From: Symsagittifera roscoffensis
Taxonomy: Eukaryota; Xenacoelomorpha; Acoela; Convolutidae
Assembly (NCBI RefSeq): GCF_963678635.1
Contig: NC_087068.1
Coordinates: 44,251,013-44,315,012 of the forward strand
Direction: 5' to 3'
DNA: 64,000 bases
Shown: one piece after another, positions 30,923 through 42,100 of the stretch
How the letters are laid out: every line of letters starts with the position of its first letter
How positions within the stretch are numbered: position 1 is the stretch's first letter
The notes under the pieces: model-generated
Database searches by the model: none
The model's input: the letters and a program-made list of their open reading frames with translations, nothing else
What the model was told of the DNA's origin: nothing
Made by a program: the position numbers and the translations under genes

Positions 30923-33900
30923 CCCATCTGGGTCAGCTAATAACGAGGGCCGGAGACGTTGAGAAGAATCCGGGACCCACGCTGTGCGGAGAATGCAGGA
31001 AGAAAGTAACAAGCAACAGCGTGAAATGCACATGGTGCGAACAATGGATACACCAAGGATGTAGCGGTCTATCCCGGCAAGAGATCCAACAGCTAGCTAA
31101 AGCCAACAGATATGCATTTGAGTGCACCAAATGCAGTTCCGCTCTGTCGAACCCTAACAGAGAGTTTCCCGAGGTTGAAACGAGGGGAGAAAAACCCTGC
31201 GAAAACCCCGCGCAGGAGCCAAAGGAAGCAAACGGAACAGACACAAGGGTACCAAGGGAACAAGCTCCCTGGCCCCACCTCGACCAGGAGTCAGCAGAGG
31301 GTGAACCGAGGGGAACAAATACCTGCGACAACCCCGCGCAGGGCCCAACACTGACAAACGAGCTCCCGCAAAGAGAGGAACCGAAGAGTCCCTGCCTCCA
31401 TCCCGGACAGGAGCCTGAAGAAGAAGAAACCAGGGGCATAGACAGTTGCGAAAACCCCGCGCAACATCTTCTGCGGCAAAAAGACTCGGACAAAGGGGAG
31501 AAAACAAGGAGAGGAAAAATGAGACGCCCCACTGAAGAACACCGGGAAGCTCGCAGACAGAAGAGAAAACAAAGAAGATTACCCACTCCCCCCGAGGGAC
31601 AGCCGAGTATTACGGTAACTGCATGGAACCTACAAGGGTTATCAGTCCACGAAAGAAACAGAAACCGACTGAAGAGAGTAATTACGTATGCACAAGGCAA
31701 AAGATGGGAAATAATCTTAATATCAGAGCTTCGATCAAAATCGAAAGGAGTGATATGGCTAGGTGAAGATAGTGAACAAACAGCTGTTATACACTCCCAA
31801 CGTAGCGGTATAGTTCTCAGTGGCGAGGCCCTCAAGTCCTGGATCAGCGAAGGCCAAAAGAAAAGTTTCTCGGAGCGCACTACCGCCATAGAGGTACATG
31901 GTATGAAAATTATATCAGTTTACCAACCACTTTGGAGTAACGGGGTCGAAGGAATAGAAGAATATAGACACTGCCTAGAAAATGAAGTAGCCCGAACCCC
32001 CAAGACCAAGGTATTAATAATTGGAGGGGACCATAATGCTCACATTGGAAGGGAGAGAGCCTGTGAAACAAATGGAAGGTATGGTCTAACCACGCCAACA
32101 ACCGAAGCAGGAGGAGACCTCCTCGATTGGTGTGTAGCGCACGATCTCCAATGGATAAACTCTTTCTCTAACCTTAGGAAAAGGGGAACTTGGTTTAACC
32201 ACAGCCACCGCAGATGGTATGAGCTGGACGGATTTATAATGAGGCGAGGAGAAAGGCACAGGCATGCAAAAAGGATACAAATTACCGAGGAGCTAACGCT
32301 ATCGGACCACAAGCCGGTATCCCTCCACCTAAAAATCCCAAAGAGGTCCAGACCAACAAGAGTAGCACGGAAACCAGCAATAAACTGGGAGAAATTGAGT
32401 ACTGAGCAGACAGCTCTAAAATTCCAAAAGGAGACCGAGACAAAGGAGGTGGACGAGGATAGCTCATGGAGCGAAATAGCGACAGCGCTAACGCAAGCTG
32501 CATTAAAGGTATGTGGAAAGAGAACCAGGCAGATAGCGAATCCGTGGACGATCGGCCACGAAGATGAGCTGTCACAGCTCCATAATTCCATAGCTTCGGC
32601 CGTGAGGGATAGAAACGAATCCTTAGAGCAAGACCGTCCACTCCAAGATATACTGCGTAATAGGGACAACCTTAGGAAAGCAAGGGCTAAAATGAAGGGG
32701 AAGCTGAAAGAATTAGAACGTGAATGGTGGGATAAAATCCTAGACGAATGCCAACAGGCCAACATCAAAGGAGATATGGGCACCATGTACCGAACACTAC
32801 GCCAATTAGGCGGCAGAGATAGGAAACCGGATACTGGCACAACACTCACAACTGATGAATTCAAAGCCCACTTCGAAGGAGTATCGAAAAACCGATATGA
32901 AATCAGCCCTCAGCTTCTAATGGATACTGTTGCACGTATGGGGGATCACAGAGCGGAAAAGAAGTATATCGAAGAAAATAACCTGCTAAATGAGACCCCA
33001 TCGGATAAGGAAATACAGGACTGCATCAGTGAAATAAGGGAGTCCGCGCCCGGAAAAGACAATGTCCGCATAAAGTACATCAAATTGGCCAGCCCACATA
33101 TTAAATCAGCAATAGTGGCCATGGTTAAAAAGATGTTCTTATTCCGCGCCCCGACATGGCACGAAATCCTAAAAAACGGACAAATAGTACCCCTACATAA
33201 GAAGGGCGGAAAAAATGATGTAAACAACTATAGAGGAGTCTGCCTATTGGCCATGGGCAGCAGGATCCTGGCAAGAATTCTGTCCAAAAGACTAAGAAAG
33301 TGGACAGAACGCCTAAATATTCTAGATGACAATCAAAGCGGCTTCAGGACCGGAAGGTCGACTGCGGATGCAACACAAATCCTGGTCAGAATAACAGAAG
33401 ACGCAGACGATCTAAAGAAGAGGCGAAAAATCTGGAACCTGCCTCAAATTGAACATACTGACCCTGAAGCAAGGCTTTTGGACCTACGTAAAGCGTATCC
33501 CAGAGTGAACAAACCAGCTCTTTGGGAAATCCTGCGAAACTACGGGATGAAAGGACCCTTCCTAGAATCCCTAGCAGATTTACACGAGGCAACCAGTTAC
33601 CAAGTGAAAGGGAAGGAGGGAGATAGCGAGGAATGGATCCCAGAACGGGGTCTCAGGGAGGGTTGCTCGACATCGCCATGTCTATTCAATATCTATCACC
33701 AAGTGGTAATGCGCATAGCGGAGAATGAACGGAAAAAGATATCAGACGCGAAACATGGACAGACGGGCATAAAATGGCGATGGATACCAGGCAGCAATAT
33801 ACCGGATATAAACAAGATCGAAAAGTCAAACAGCGAGACGCAAACTGTTAACATAACCATATCCTTGTTCGCATTGACTATCATCGGCGAGCAAAGAGAG

Positions 33901-35020
33901 CTGGAAGAGGGCGTTAACATTATCAAAGAAGTCATGGAGAAATTTGAGGAAAAGAACAACACAGACAAAGAAGAAAAGGCTTTATTTGGATCAGAAGAAG
34001 CAGAAGAAATACGCATGTTGGGTTGTTGGCTAGGTCCCAAAAAAGACCTAATGAATAGAAAAAAGCGAGCTGGATACCTATGGGCAAAATGCCGCTCGCA
34101 ACTTCTGAAAAGTAAACTTCCCAGAAAGAAACAAGCACAAGTGGTGCAAGCATGTGTCGAAAGTGGGCTCCTATTCGATTGCGCTACTCGGCCGTGGTAT
34201 AACCAAGAGATCAATAATATTCAGTCGTGGATAGATAAAAGGTATAGATATCTCTGGAGTAATAAAAAGGGTCCACCGCTGAAACAAATGCATTTTGAGG
34301 GGGTTAATATGCAGGACATCCGGAACATGTACGACATAAGATCATTGAGATGGAAGATCGAGAAACGTACATTAGAGCGGATAGGCCACATATTAAGAAT
34401 GAGCAACGCAAGGACGGTTAAAATGGCGGTGTTAGGGTGGCTGGGCAGCCTCGAGGAAATCCAGAAGCGACCAGGTTACAAACGGAAAACCATTTTCTAC
34501 TGGAGGAAGTTGCTCAAGGAGGCCGGAATCAACTGGACCGAAGCCCCTAAATTTGCCTTAGACCGAAAAGAATGGAAAAGAAGAATCAAGATACGCATGG
34601 ACCACTTGGAGAAATGGGAGTACCAACAAGGGAATCGCCATGATGGGGAAGAAAAGTTAGAGAAGAGGAATTTCGATCTCCCCCCGACGAACTTACAGTG
34701 TGACATATGTGAAAAGGTTTGCAAATCGGTAGGGGGACTAAAGATTCACATAAAGAGAATGCACACCGAAGCCTCGCACTCTTTCACGTGCAGTCGTTGC
34801 CAGAAAACATGGAAGACAGAAGGTCCATACAAAAATCACGTCAAAGTCTGTAACCCTCAAGAAGCTGAAAAACCCAGAAAATACATAGCAAAAAAGAAGG
34901 AATGTAGCAAATGCAACAGGACACTGTCGGCGACAAACATGGCCAAACACACAGACAGATGCAGGGGGGAGGGCATGGCTCGAACGAGCCGAACGCCTAG
35001 AAGAAGAAGAAGAAGAAGAA
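30664..35020 (+). mobile_element. Non-LTR retrotransposon with APE, RT and a 2A-like motif
   Basis: A GC-richer block in AT-rich surroundings. It runs from TCCGACATCTTGG to an AGAAGA microsatellite-like tail at 34,999-35,020, right where the next element begins. It encodes one long frame (see CDS). Its 5' limit could also be near 30,561, directly after the inverted repeat. Confidence 0.8.
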
Positions 35021-35184
35021 TCCGACATCTTGGGCCCCACCAAGATGCAAATGGCGTCAAGCCCCCCCTCCCATTGGGTCGGGAGAAGCTCAGAAGTCTC
35101 CGGGTTTTCGGTTACGGAGCGTCTGAAGCCGGCCAGGCTGCTCCGTCTGCTCATCCTTATACTACTACTCCGCTCCGGCATTAA
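30673..35184 (+). CDS. Non-LTR retrotransposon polyprotein: 2A-like, PHD-like finger, APE endonuclease, RT, C2H2 fingers
   Basis: One frame open for 1,503 codons. In order: a 2A-like AGDVEKNPGP at residues 93-102; a PHD-like zinc finger at about 105-145 (C-x2-C ... C-x2-C ... H-x2-C ... C-x2-C); a charged linker; an AP-type endonuclease at about 310-560 (TVTAWNLQGL, LIIGGDHNAHIG, SDHKPVSLHL); reverse transcriptase at about 800-1110 (NYRGVCLLAMGSRILARILS, DNQSGFRTGRST, LLDLRKAYPRV); and two C2H2 fingers at about 1340-1400. Oddities: the frame has no ATG before the 2A motif (first ATG near codon 283), the RT box reads LFALTIIGE with no aspartate pair, and the last about 57 codons run through the tail into the next element. 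By family knowledge such proteins reverse-transcribe their RNA at a nicked target. This copy should be catalytically dead. Confidence 0.85.
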   Translation: MACVCVPSERDKRETHELSVRQRTHRVFGTEGNKPGTARTQNPPEYQQSGEDPASQSTSYNNIVARTSPRFECVGFFVADSGLAHLGQLITRAGDVEKNPGPTLCGECRKKVTSNSVKCTWCEQWIHQGCSGLSRQEIQQLAKANRYAFECTKCSSALSNPNREFPEVETRGEKPCENPAQEPKEANGTDTRVPREQAPWPHLDQESAEGEPRGTNTCDNPAQGPTLTNELPQREEPKSPCLHPGQEPEEEETRGIDSCENPAQHLLRQKDSDKGEKTRRGKMRRPTEEHREARRQKRKQRRLPTPPEGQPSITVTAWNLQGLSVHERNRNRLKRVITYAQGKRWEIILISELRSKSKGVIWLGEDSEQTAVIHSQRSGIVLSGEALKSWISEGQKKSFSERTTAIEVHGMKIISVYQPLWSNGVEGIEEYRHCLENEVARTPKTKVLIIGGDHNAHIGRERACETNGRYGLTTPTTEAGGDLLDWCVAHDLQWINSFSNLRKRGTWFNHSHRRWYELDGFIMRRGERHRHAKRIQITEELTLSDHKPVSLHLKIPKRSRPTRVARKPAINWEKLSTEQTALKFQKETETKEVDEDSSWSEIATALTQAALKVCGKRTRQIANPWTIGHEDELSQLHNSIASAVRDRNESLEQDRPLQDILRNRDNLRKARAKMKGKLKELEREWWDKILDECQQANIKGDMGTMYRTLRQLGGRDRKPDTGTTLTTDEFKAHFEGVSKNRYEISPQLLMDTVARMGDHRAEKKYIEENNLLNETPSDKEIQDCISEIRESAPGKDNVRIKYIKLASPHIKSAIVAMVKKMFLFRAPTWHEILKNGQIVPLHKKGGKNDVNNYRGVCLLAMGSRILARILSKRLRKWTERLNILDDNQSGFRTGRSTADATQILVRITEDADDLKKRRKIWNLPQIEHTDPEARLLDLRKAYPRVNKPALWEILRNYGMKGPFLESLADLHEATSYQVKGKEGDSEEWIPERGLREGCSTSPCLFNIYHQVVMRIAENERKKISDAKHGQTGIKWRWIPGSNIPDINKIEKSNSETQTVNITISLFALTIIGEQRELEEGVNIIKEVMEKFEEKNNTDKEEKALFGSEEAEEIRMLGCWLGPKKDLMNRKKRAGYLWAKCRSQLLKSKLPRKKQAQVVQACVESGLLFDCATRPWYNQEINNIQSWIDKRYRYLWSNKKGPPLKQMHFEGVNMQDIRNMYDIRSLRWKIEKRTLERIGHILRMSNARTVKMAVLGWLGSLEEIQKRPGYKRKTIFYWRKLLKEAGINWTEAPKFALDRKEWKRRIKIRMDHLEKWEYQQGNRHDGEEKLEKRNFDLPPTNLQCDICEKVCKSVGGLKIHIKRMHTEASHSFTCSRCQKTWKTEGPYKNHVKVCNPQEAEKPRKYIAKKKECSKCNRTLSATNMAKHTDRCRGEGMARTSRTPRRRRRRRIRHLGPHQDANGVKPPLPLGREKLRSLRVFGYGASEAGQAAPSAHPYTTTPLRH

Positions 35185-36586
35185 TCCAAACCCTGGTCCA
35201 GGGCCTTACTTTTGCTCCCCTTGCTCTTTCCGCATCAAACGCACCCAGCCCAGTGTCTGGTGCCACATCTGTGGTTACATTCACCTTAAATGTAGTGGTC
35301 TTACCCACCTTAACCAACACCACACTGACTACTATTGCCCTACCTGTACCTCTACCTACATTTTACCTCCCCCAGGCACCAGGTCCTCTAACTTGACCAC
35401 CCCCAACTCCCAAACTTGTTCAACTTCCCTAACCGCCCCCCAACCCCACCTCCCTAACCCCCCTCCCCCTCCCACCCTTCCCACCTCCTCGAATAATAAT
35501 TCCTCCTCCCAAAATCGCGCAAATCGTAATCGTGTAAATAGTGTAAACAACTCAAGTTCAAACAACCATTTTAATCATACTGCTGTTAATAATGTAAATA
35601 GTTCACCACACCCCGCCAAAGGCCTTTTAAAAATCCTTCAATTTAATTGCAACGGTATCTCCGGAAAAGCACCCGAAATTGCTGCTTTCTTATCTCAAAA
35701 TCAAATTCATATTGCTGTCTTCCAAGAAACTAAATTAAGAAAGAAATCTCGAAACCCCTCACTTGGCTCACACTACACTTTAGTTAGAAAAGATCGAGAA
35801 AAAGAAGGGGGCGGTCTTCTCATAGCCATACATGAGTCGATACAATACGAAGAAATAAATATTAACAACGATGGAACACTAGAGGCTATGGGCATATCAG
35901 TGGTAGCCAGTTCATCCAAGCTTCGTATTTATAATTTCTACATCCCCCCTCGCTCGAGCTGTCCCCCTGGTTACTCTGCGTCCCTTGCCGAACTACTTGA
36001 ACCTGGGGACGCCTTAGTACTCGGGGATGCCAACGCACATTCACAACTATGGAACTCCAACATCGAGGAAGATCAACGCGGCTCTGTACTTAGCAATGAA
36101 ATAACCGAATCCACCTTTGCACCATTAAATGATGACACACAAACCAGAGTCCCTTTTAACTCAGAAAACCAACTCTCGTCACCAGATATTTCCCTCGCAT
36201 CCCAATCGCTCTTACTCTCCACATCATGGACCCCAATTAAATCTCTAGGATCAGATCACCTACCCATTCTTCTAGAACTACCCTTGGATGATTTTATAAA
36301 TTTTTCACCTAAAAGGACTTTTATAAATTTTTTAAAAGCAGATTGGATCAAATTCACAGAGGAAATTGAGGAGGGTTTCTTTTCAGCGGTTCCACCTTCC
36401 GGAGTTGCCGCCGGAGAGAAATTCTTGAGGGACCTGGTGCTCAGGGCAGCACGCCACCACATCCCCGCTGGCCGTATTCGCCACTTCACTCCCTCTTTCC
36501 CCCGAGTCCACTGCCCTTGCCGCCGAAAAAGATTTAAGCCGACAACAAAATCTCCCCCCAGAAGTCATATCCCAACTGAACTGTAG
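35045..36586 (+). pseudogene. Second non-LTR element: N-terminal segment (2A-like remnant, zinc finger, APE endonuclease)
   Basis: The first ATG is at 35045. A Leu-rich run then SGINPNPGP (a degenerate 2A-like site, with the D-x-E part lost) is followed by a PHD-like finger (C-x2-C ... C-x2-C ... H-x2-C ... C-x2-C). A Pro/Ser/Asn-rich linker comes next, then an endonuclease core: LQFNCNGISGKAPEI, VFQETKL, GDANAHSQLW and GSDHLPILLEL. The frame breaks at the C run 36,499-36,503 and ends in a short out-of-frame tail at 36,586. Confidence 0.85.
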
Positions 36587-38180
36587 ACTCATGAAACAGA
36601 CAGCAAAGGACAAAGAAAATAAATGGCGAGAATTCCTCCGGACTTGCGACTACCACACTGGTGCCAGAAAGTTCTGGAAAGTGGTACGCTCCTTAAATGG
36701 ATCTAAGCCCGTGGCAGGAAGACACCCCATTACTTTTGGTTCTAAACCCATACACTCACCTCGTGATATTACCAGCTCTTTTAACAAACAATTCACCAAT
36801 GCCAGACCCCACGCCTCTGACAAACTCCTTCGTATAACGAGAAGAAAAATTGCCAAACTACCGCTGTCAGACAGCCCAATTTTTACCCCTGAAAATACTA
36901 AACAAGCCATTGCAGACAGCAAACCATCGCGAGCGCTAGGTCCCGACGGCCTTTGTAATATACATCTTAAACATCTCGGCCCACTTGCTACTCAATACTT
37001 AACATACCTTTTTAATATCTCTTTGTCCGAAAACATTATCCCCCAAATTTGGAAAAATTCAAAAATTGCACCGCTTCCAAAGCCCAATAAGGATCTTAAA
37101 CAATCAACATCTTACAGACCTATATCCTTACTCTGCCCAGCAGTTAAAATTCTGGAGAGGCTCGTTCACCCCATCTTTACCAAACATCTCCCCAACGCCA
37201 AACACCAACACGGCTTCCGCCCTTTTCACTCCACCACCACAGCTCTCTCCACTCTCGAATTTTACATTTCAGACAGTTTTAACCAAAATCGCCCCCCTAA
37301 ACGTACGGTACTGGCCACACTTGACTTATCTAAGGCTTTCGACATGGTGTGTCATCGCTCACTTGTGGAACTCGTTCATGACACTCCCCTCCCAAGAAGT
37401 CTAGTCCGCTGGCTAAGTAATTACCTTAATGGTCGACAGTCTGCCACCTCATTCCGTGAACACACATCCCCTCATCGAATAATCCACTGTGGCGTACCCC
37501 AAGGTTCTGTTTTATCACCCACACTCTTCAATTTTTATGTCCATGATGCACCGCCACCTCCCGATAATGTAAACCTTGTTTCGTATGCAGACGACTTCCA
37601 CCCCTTCGCAAGCAGTTCCAATATTGATATCGCCTCAAACTCCATCAATAGCTACCTAAAAAGGCTCTACGATTTTTTCACCTCACGCAAACTAAGTTTC
37701 GCGTCCTCTAAAGGATCAGTTACACTTTTCTCCTCTTATAACAAAGAATTTAATAAAACACCTAGTGTTCTTTTAAATAACGAGGCGCTACCCCTAAACA
37801 AAAATCCAACAATCTTAGGGGTGACATTTGATCCAACACTTTGTTTTGCCACTCACTGCAAACAATCCGCTGAAAAGGCCAGACGCAGGATCGGAATCCT
37901 GAAGGCATTAGCAGGATCAACCTGGGGTCACTCCAAAGAAACCCTCCTCCTAACTTTTAAAGCTTTAATTCGCCCCATACTTGACTATGCAGCCCCCGCA
38001 TGGTCCCACGCATCAAGTAACACCTCCATAAATTGCCTGCAGGTTGCCCAAAACCAATCCCTTCGCGTTGTTACTGGATCAAATCTAATGAGTTCCACTG
38101 CCCACCTGCACAGTGAATCTGAAATCCTAACGGTCAAAGACCACCATACCCTTCTGTCATCTCAATTTTTTATCTCTACC
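36504..38180 (+). pseudogene. Second non-LTR element: reverse transcriptase segment
   Basis: Continues the protein after the frame break. RT motifs: PLPKPNKDLKQSTSYRPISL, HGFRPFHSTTTAL, LATLDLSKAFDMV (motif A), GVPQGSVLSPTLFNFY, SYADDF (catalytic box, intact), LGVTFD and RPILDYAAPAW. The same frame continues to a stop at 38,255, but the family-like sequence shifts frame at about 38,180. Confidence 0.88.
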
Positions 38181-38746
38181 TATCGTCCCACCATCCCATT
38201 AATTTTATACATTCACATCCCCCTCCTCCCCGTCTACTTCGCCCCTCAATTATAAGCTGCTTCAAAGAAGACACCCAGAAAATTTTAACCGACTTTTCAG
38301 TCTACGCAAACCACCCTCTAGTTCTGGACGACCGAGACGAAGTCTCCACTTTTATTTTTAACTACTACAAACCAATTTTAAAAGACAACCATACCTCCCT
38401 TGTAACCAAGTTCCTAGCCGAAACCCCTCCGTCTAAAGTTATTTGTATCCCTCCCCCAAAGATTGACCCCTCTGAAAAATCTCTCCCACGTCCCACGCGC
38501 TGTAAGCTCTCCCAACTCCGGTCTGGCTACAGCCGGCTCCTTAACACTTACCTATCCCGCCTCGACAGCTCCATCTCCCACCTTTGCCCAACCTGTTCCC
38601 TTGCCCCCCACACAACATGTCACCTTTTCAACTGCTCCCAAAACCCCTCCCCACTCACCCCAGCAGACCTGTGGCTTCGGCCGGTAGAGGTTGCTAAGTT
38701 CCTTGACCTGGAGACAGAAGAGCCCAACCCGACCCGCGTGGGCTAA
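38180..38746 (+). pseudogene. Second non-LTR element: C-terminal segment
   Basis: After a second frame break the frame ending TAA at 38744 carries the typical C-terminal H-L-F-N-C motif and PADLWLRPVEVAKFLDLE, as in jockey/CR1-type proteins, then NPTRVG and stop. The ORF reported at 38,463-38,687 is a shadow. Confidence 0.75.
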
Positions 38747-38760
38747 CAACAACAACAACA

Positions 38761-39134
38761 AGGCCCACAAAAAAAGTTATGAAAAAGAAAAACTTGGCAG
38801 GATTCATCAACCTAATAACGGATAATTTACATCTGAGTAGTCCCTTTCGTCACACCCACCCAACCTTGCTGCATGACCCACCCGCCTGGTCAAATCCTTT
38901 TCTGCGAAGGGGGAATGGAAAACCTTCTTGAACGCTGTCATTTGCCACCCACGTGTGCCCTGAGGGCATGTTCTCAATCATAGAATTGTATAAAAAAAGA
39001 AAAAAATCGCAGCCAACTTTTGAAAAGAATGTTCATGAAGTCTTTTAATGCTTCCAATACTTGGTTCGGGGTCTTGGATGTCCCCTGATGGCACCACAAT
39101 TGTCCCAGGGAGCATTTATACGGAAAACGGCGAA
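38761..39134. other. No gene seen
   Basis: Unique-looking DNA between the retrotransposon tail and the 3.5-kb tandem duplication. Confidence 0.4.
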
Positions 39135-42100
39135 AAATTGAACTCTCAAAAAGATGCAATTTTTGACCGATTTCAAAAGTTTGACCCTCTATAATAACTC
39201 AATCGGCTACGCGAAACCAGTTTTTGGTGTTTCATTTTTGGTTAAAAAAATATCAGCAGCTGAAATTTTTGATCACAATGTTTGATTGGATATATCTAAT
39301 TTACAAATGCAAATTCTGATATTATGCATTAATGCGCAGAACTGTACCAGTTGATGCTCAGGAAACGTTTATCTATAAATCGCATGTAGTTCCGGCTACA
39401 CTAACTCAGTGTACTCAAGGTAGCTTAAAAGTATTTTCGAGAAATACTTAATGAATTAACAACGTCAATAAACAATTAACATTGAATCAACTCGAACGAG
39501 AAAATAAACTCCACCTAACAAAATATCAAATGCGACGAAAAAAAAACATGTATAAAATCATTCCCCAATGGTTTTGCTGTATATCAAGATGTTCCACAGT
39601 ACAAAGACTTGGAAGTCTTTTTAAAAAGTAACCCCCTAGTGGTCCCTGCAAACGATAAAAAGCAATGTAAAAATCAAACCGATATACTATTTTATTCATT
39701 CAACGCGGCGAATAAAGATTCTCGTTCCTGAAATAGTTTTTTTGCAAAGCCGAGGACGACAAAATTTATTACATTAACTTAGAAAATTCCAGCTGATATT
39801 ATCACTGACATTTACAGCAAATAAATTTTTAATACAAAAACGTTGTCCGCCTAGGGCTAACGCTGGGCTCAAGGCCCGTAAGTTGTTGACCCAAGATAAA
39901 CAAGACTGCTCGTAACAGGGCAAAGTCTTGAATGTTCCGACTGTCCATTAACTGGTCTCGAATAGTTTTTGGTTGAAGACAAATTGACAAAAACGTTTTC
40001 GGTTGAAAATAATAAGTTTTGAGTGTTAAATTCGACTCCTGTAATGTTAATAAGATCAATTAGCTTGCCTCAATTCAATTTAGAACGATTTGTAGTGCGG
40101 GATAAAAAGAAGATAAGAAAAAAAATTTGTAGTGCGGCGACGATTGTAAGAAAAACCAACTGGGCTTATACACTCCTCGCCTTCTTCGAGAGTCGGAACA
40201 ACAAGTACCTCCTCAAGTTAGCTCAATTTATTCAATTAAAGAACTGAAAAGACGGCAATAAACTTCACTCTATGTGAAATTTGATTCAATCAACGTTTTT
40301 TTAAACAAATCTTTTATCATTTTAGTCCTTATAGCCTCGAGCTATCACATGATGTACAAATTTTGGGTTAAAAACAGTGCACACAAAACAATTGTATCAA
40401 AACAGGTCATGAGCCGACAAACCGATGCCAATATACTTCAAAGTAAGCATACATTTTGGGAGGTTGCATCTTCTCAAAATGAAATCCTTGTCTAAAAAAC
40501 ACTTTCTTAGCACCTGCGGGCTTGCAGTTTCAATCAAGTATAAACTATCAATTTTCTAATTTTGGTTTGTTCTAACAAGCCATCCAGAGTTCGTAGAGAC
40601 TCGCAATGGGTCGACCAACGTAATGCGGTTTAAAGGCTAGCAGCCAAACGATCAAATTAACTGGTCACATGCAGAAAATAGATCACATGGATGGGTCTTA
40701 GCATCCCAGACCACAAAGTGACTACTTGAAACTTGGCTGATACGTTTATTTCATTACTAATGTTTTTGTTCTGTAGAGATATGCCCTATCCACATTCCCA
40801 ACTCCTCATATCCTGTAAGCAAAAAGAGATGTTCTTAAACCAAAGTCAGGTCATATCTGGAGAGCTAAAAATTAAAATAAACTTATGTAAAAGTTCAACG
40901 ACCGACCATTCTTATTTCTTGGTCTTCGTTGCAGAAGGAGCTTCTTCACAACCGGGAAGGGTTATCTCGTAAGATCCCAGCCTTCCTGATTTGCAAAAAA
41001 GGACAAGTAACGATTGTATCTAAACAACGCTACTTTCTGGAGGGCTTTTGTTCTTCGGGTCATTAATTCTCTCGTTCGATATCTTTTCGCAGTTTTTATT
41101 GTAACACTTCTGCGATTGTTCTCGTTGTTCTAACTTTCGCGAGTTTTCAGTTGTCTCAAAAATATCTGATTATAATGCATTTTTTTTTTCTAATTGAAAT
41201 AAAAAAAAACATTTCTTCAGTAAATCCGACCTTCAGGTTTTGCTAATAACGCCCTATTTTGCTATATTCGATGTACCGTGCCTTGTGAGTTTTTGTTCCG
41301 ACCAGTTGAAAAATGGTGAGGAACTTTGTACTCGGTGTCTTAATTTTTTTGTTTTTGTTTTCCACGCAAAATCAGGTAACACAATCAATTATCGAAATGG
41401 GTCGAATATATCATATTAAAGCCCTTCCAATCGTGATTCGAACGACATTAAAAATTTTCTTCTGAACTTTTTTCACGGTGTCGAAAAAACCGGATTTAAT
41501 TCTCGATTTTTCGTCTTAATTCTAGCGAAAAAAGCAAGCGAGCAGGCTTACAACAGCTAAACTATGCCTAATTTAAGACCTTTAAACTTAACTTTAAGAA
41601 AGTAAAACCAGTTTTCGGAATTTTAGGCTCCATTTTCAAAACCAAAAATTTGAAATTTTTTTGCAAAAAAAATTTAAAAAATTTTTTCTAGTCATTTTTC
41701 GGCAAAATTTTTTGTCTAAATTGCCTATATTAGTATGACTGTCTAATATGTCTAAATTTTATCTTTACGTCAGACCCTTTTATCACGTCAAGCAGAAAAA
41801 ACTACACTAAATTGAAAAAAGTCTTAAATTGTAGTTTTCTAAATTGTACAGTAACCGGCTATCCTCGTTTTACAATTTGCCTACGATTCTGTTCTAATGG
41901 CACATACGCCCAAGACAGCTAGCTCAATATAGTGCACCATCAAAATGATACAATGCCATGAGGCAGAATCTACAAAACACACATAGAAGGAAATTTATCT
42001 GCATCAAACCAACTCACTACGTGCTATAAATGGCATCATAACACATTGATATAGCCTCTCAATTTTTTCCTTAATCGGCACCATGAAGAAATAAGGAAGA

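Larger units (their letters stand above)
35021..38760 (+). mobile_element. Second non-LTR retrotransposon (jockey/CR1-like), frameshifted, with (AAC)n tail
   Basis: Begins with the same 13 bases (TCCGACATCTTGG) as the first element and ends AACAACAACAACAAC after the C-terminal codons. It is C-rich on the coding strand, unlike the surroundings. It abuts the first element directly. The protein is in three frame segments. Confidence 0.85.

Noticed and set aside
30566-35060. Many minus-strand ORFs, some over 250 codons
   Set aside because: Shadows of the GC-richer retrotransposon frame on the plus strand; none has a recognisable domain.
39829-40972. Conserved short ORFs in both tandem copies (76, 73 and 79 codons)
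   Set aside because: They are conserved only because the whole 3.5-kb unit is nearly identical; no domain, odd composition, and no splice or promoter signal.
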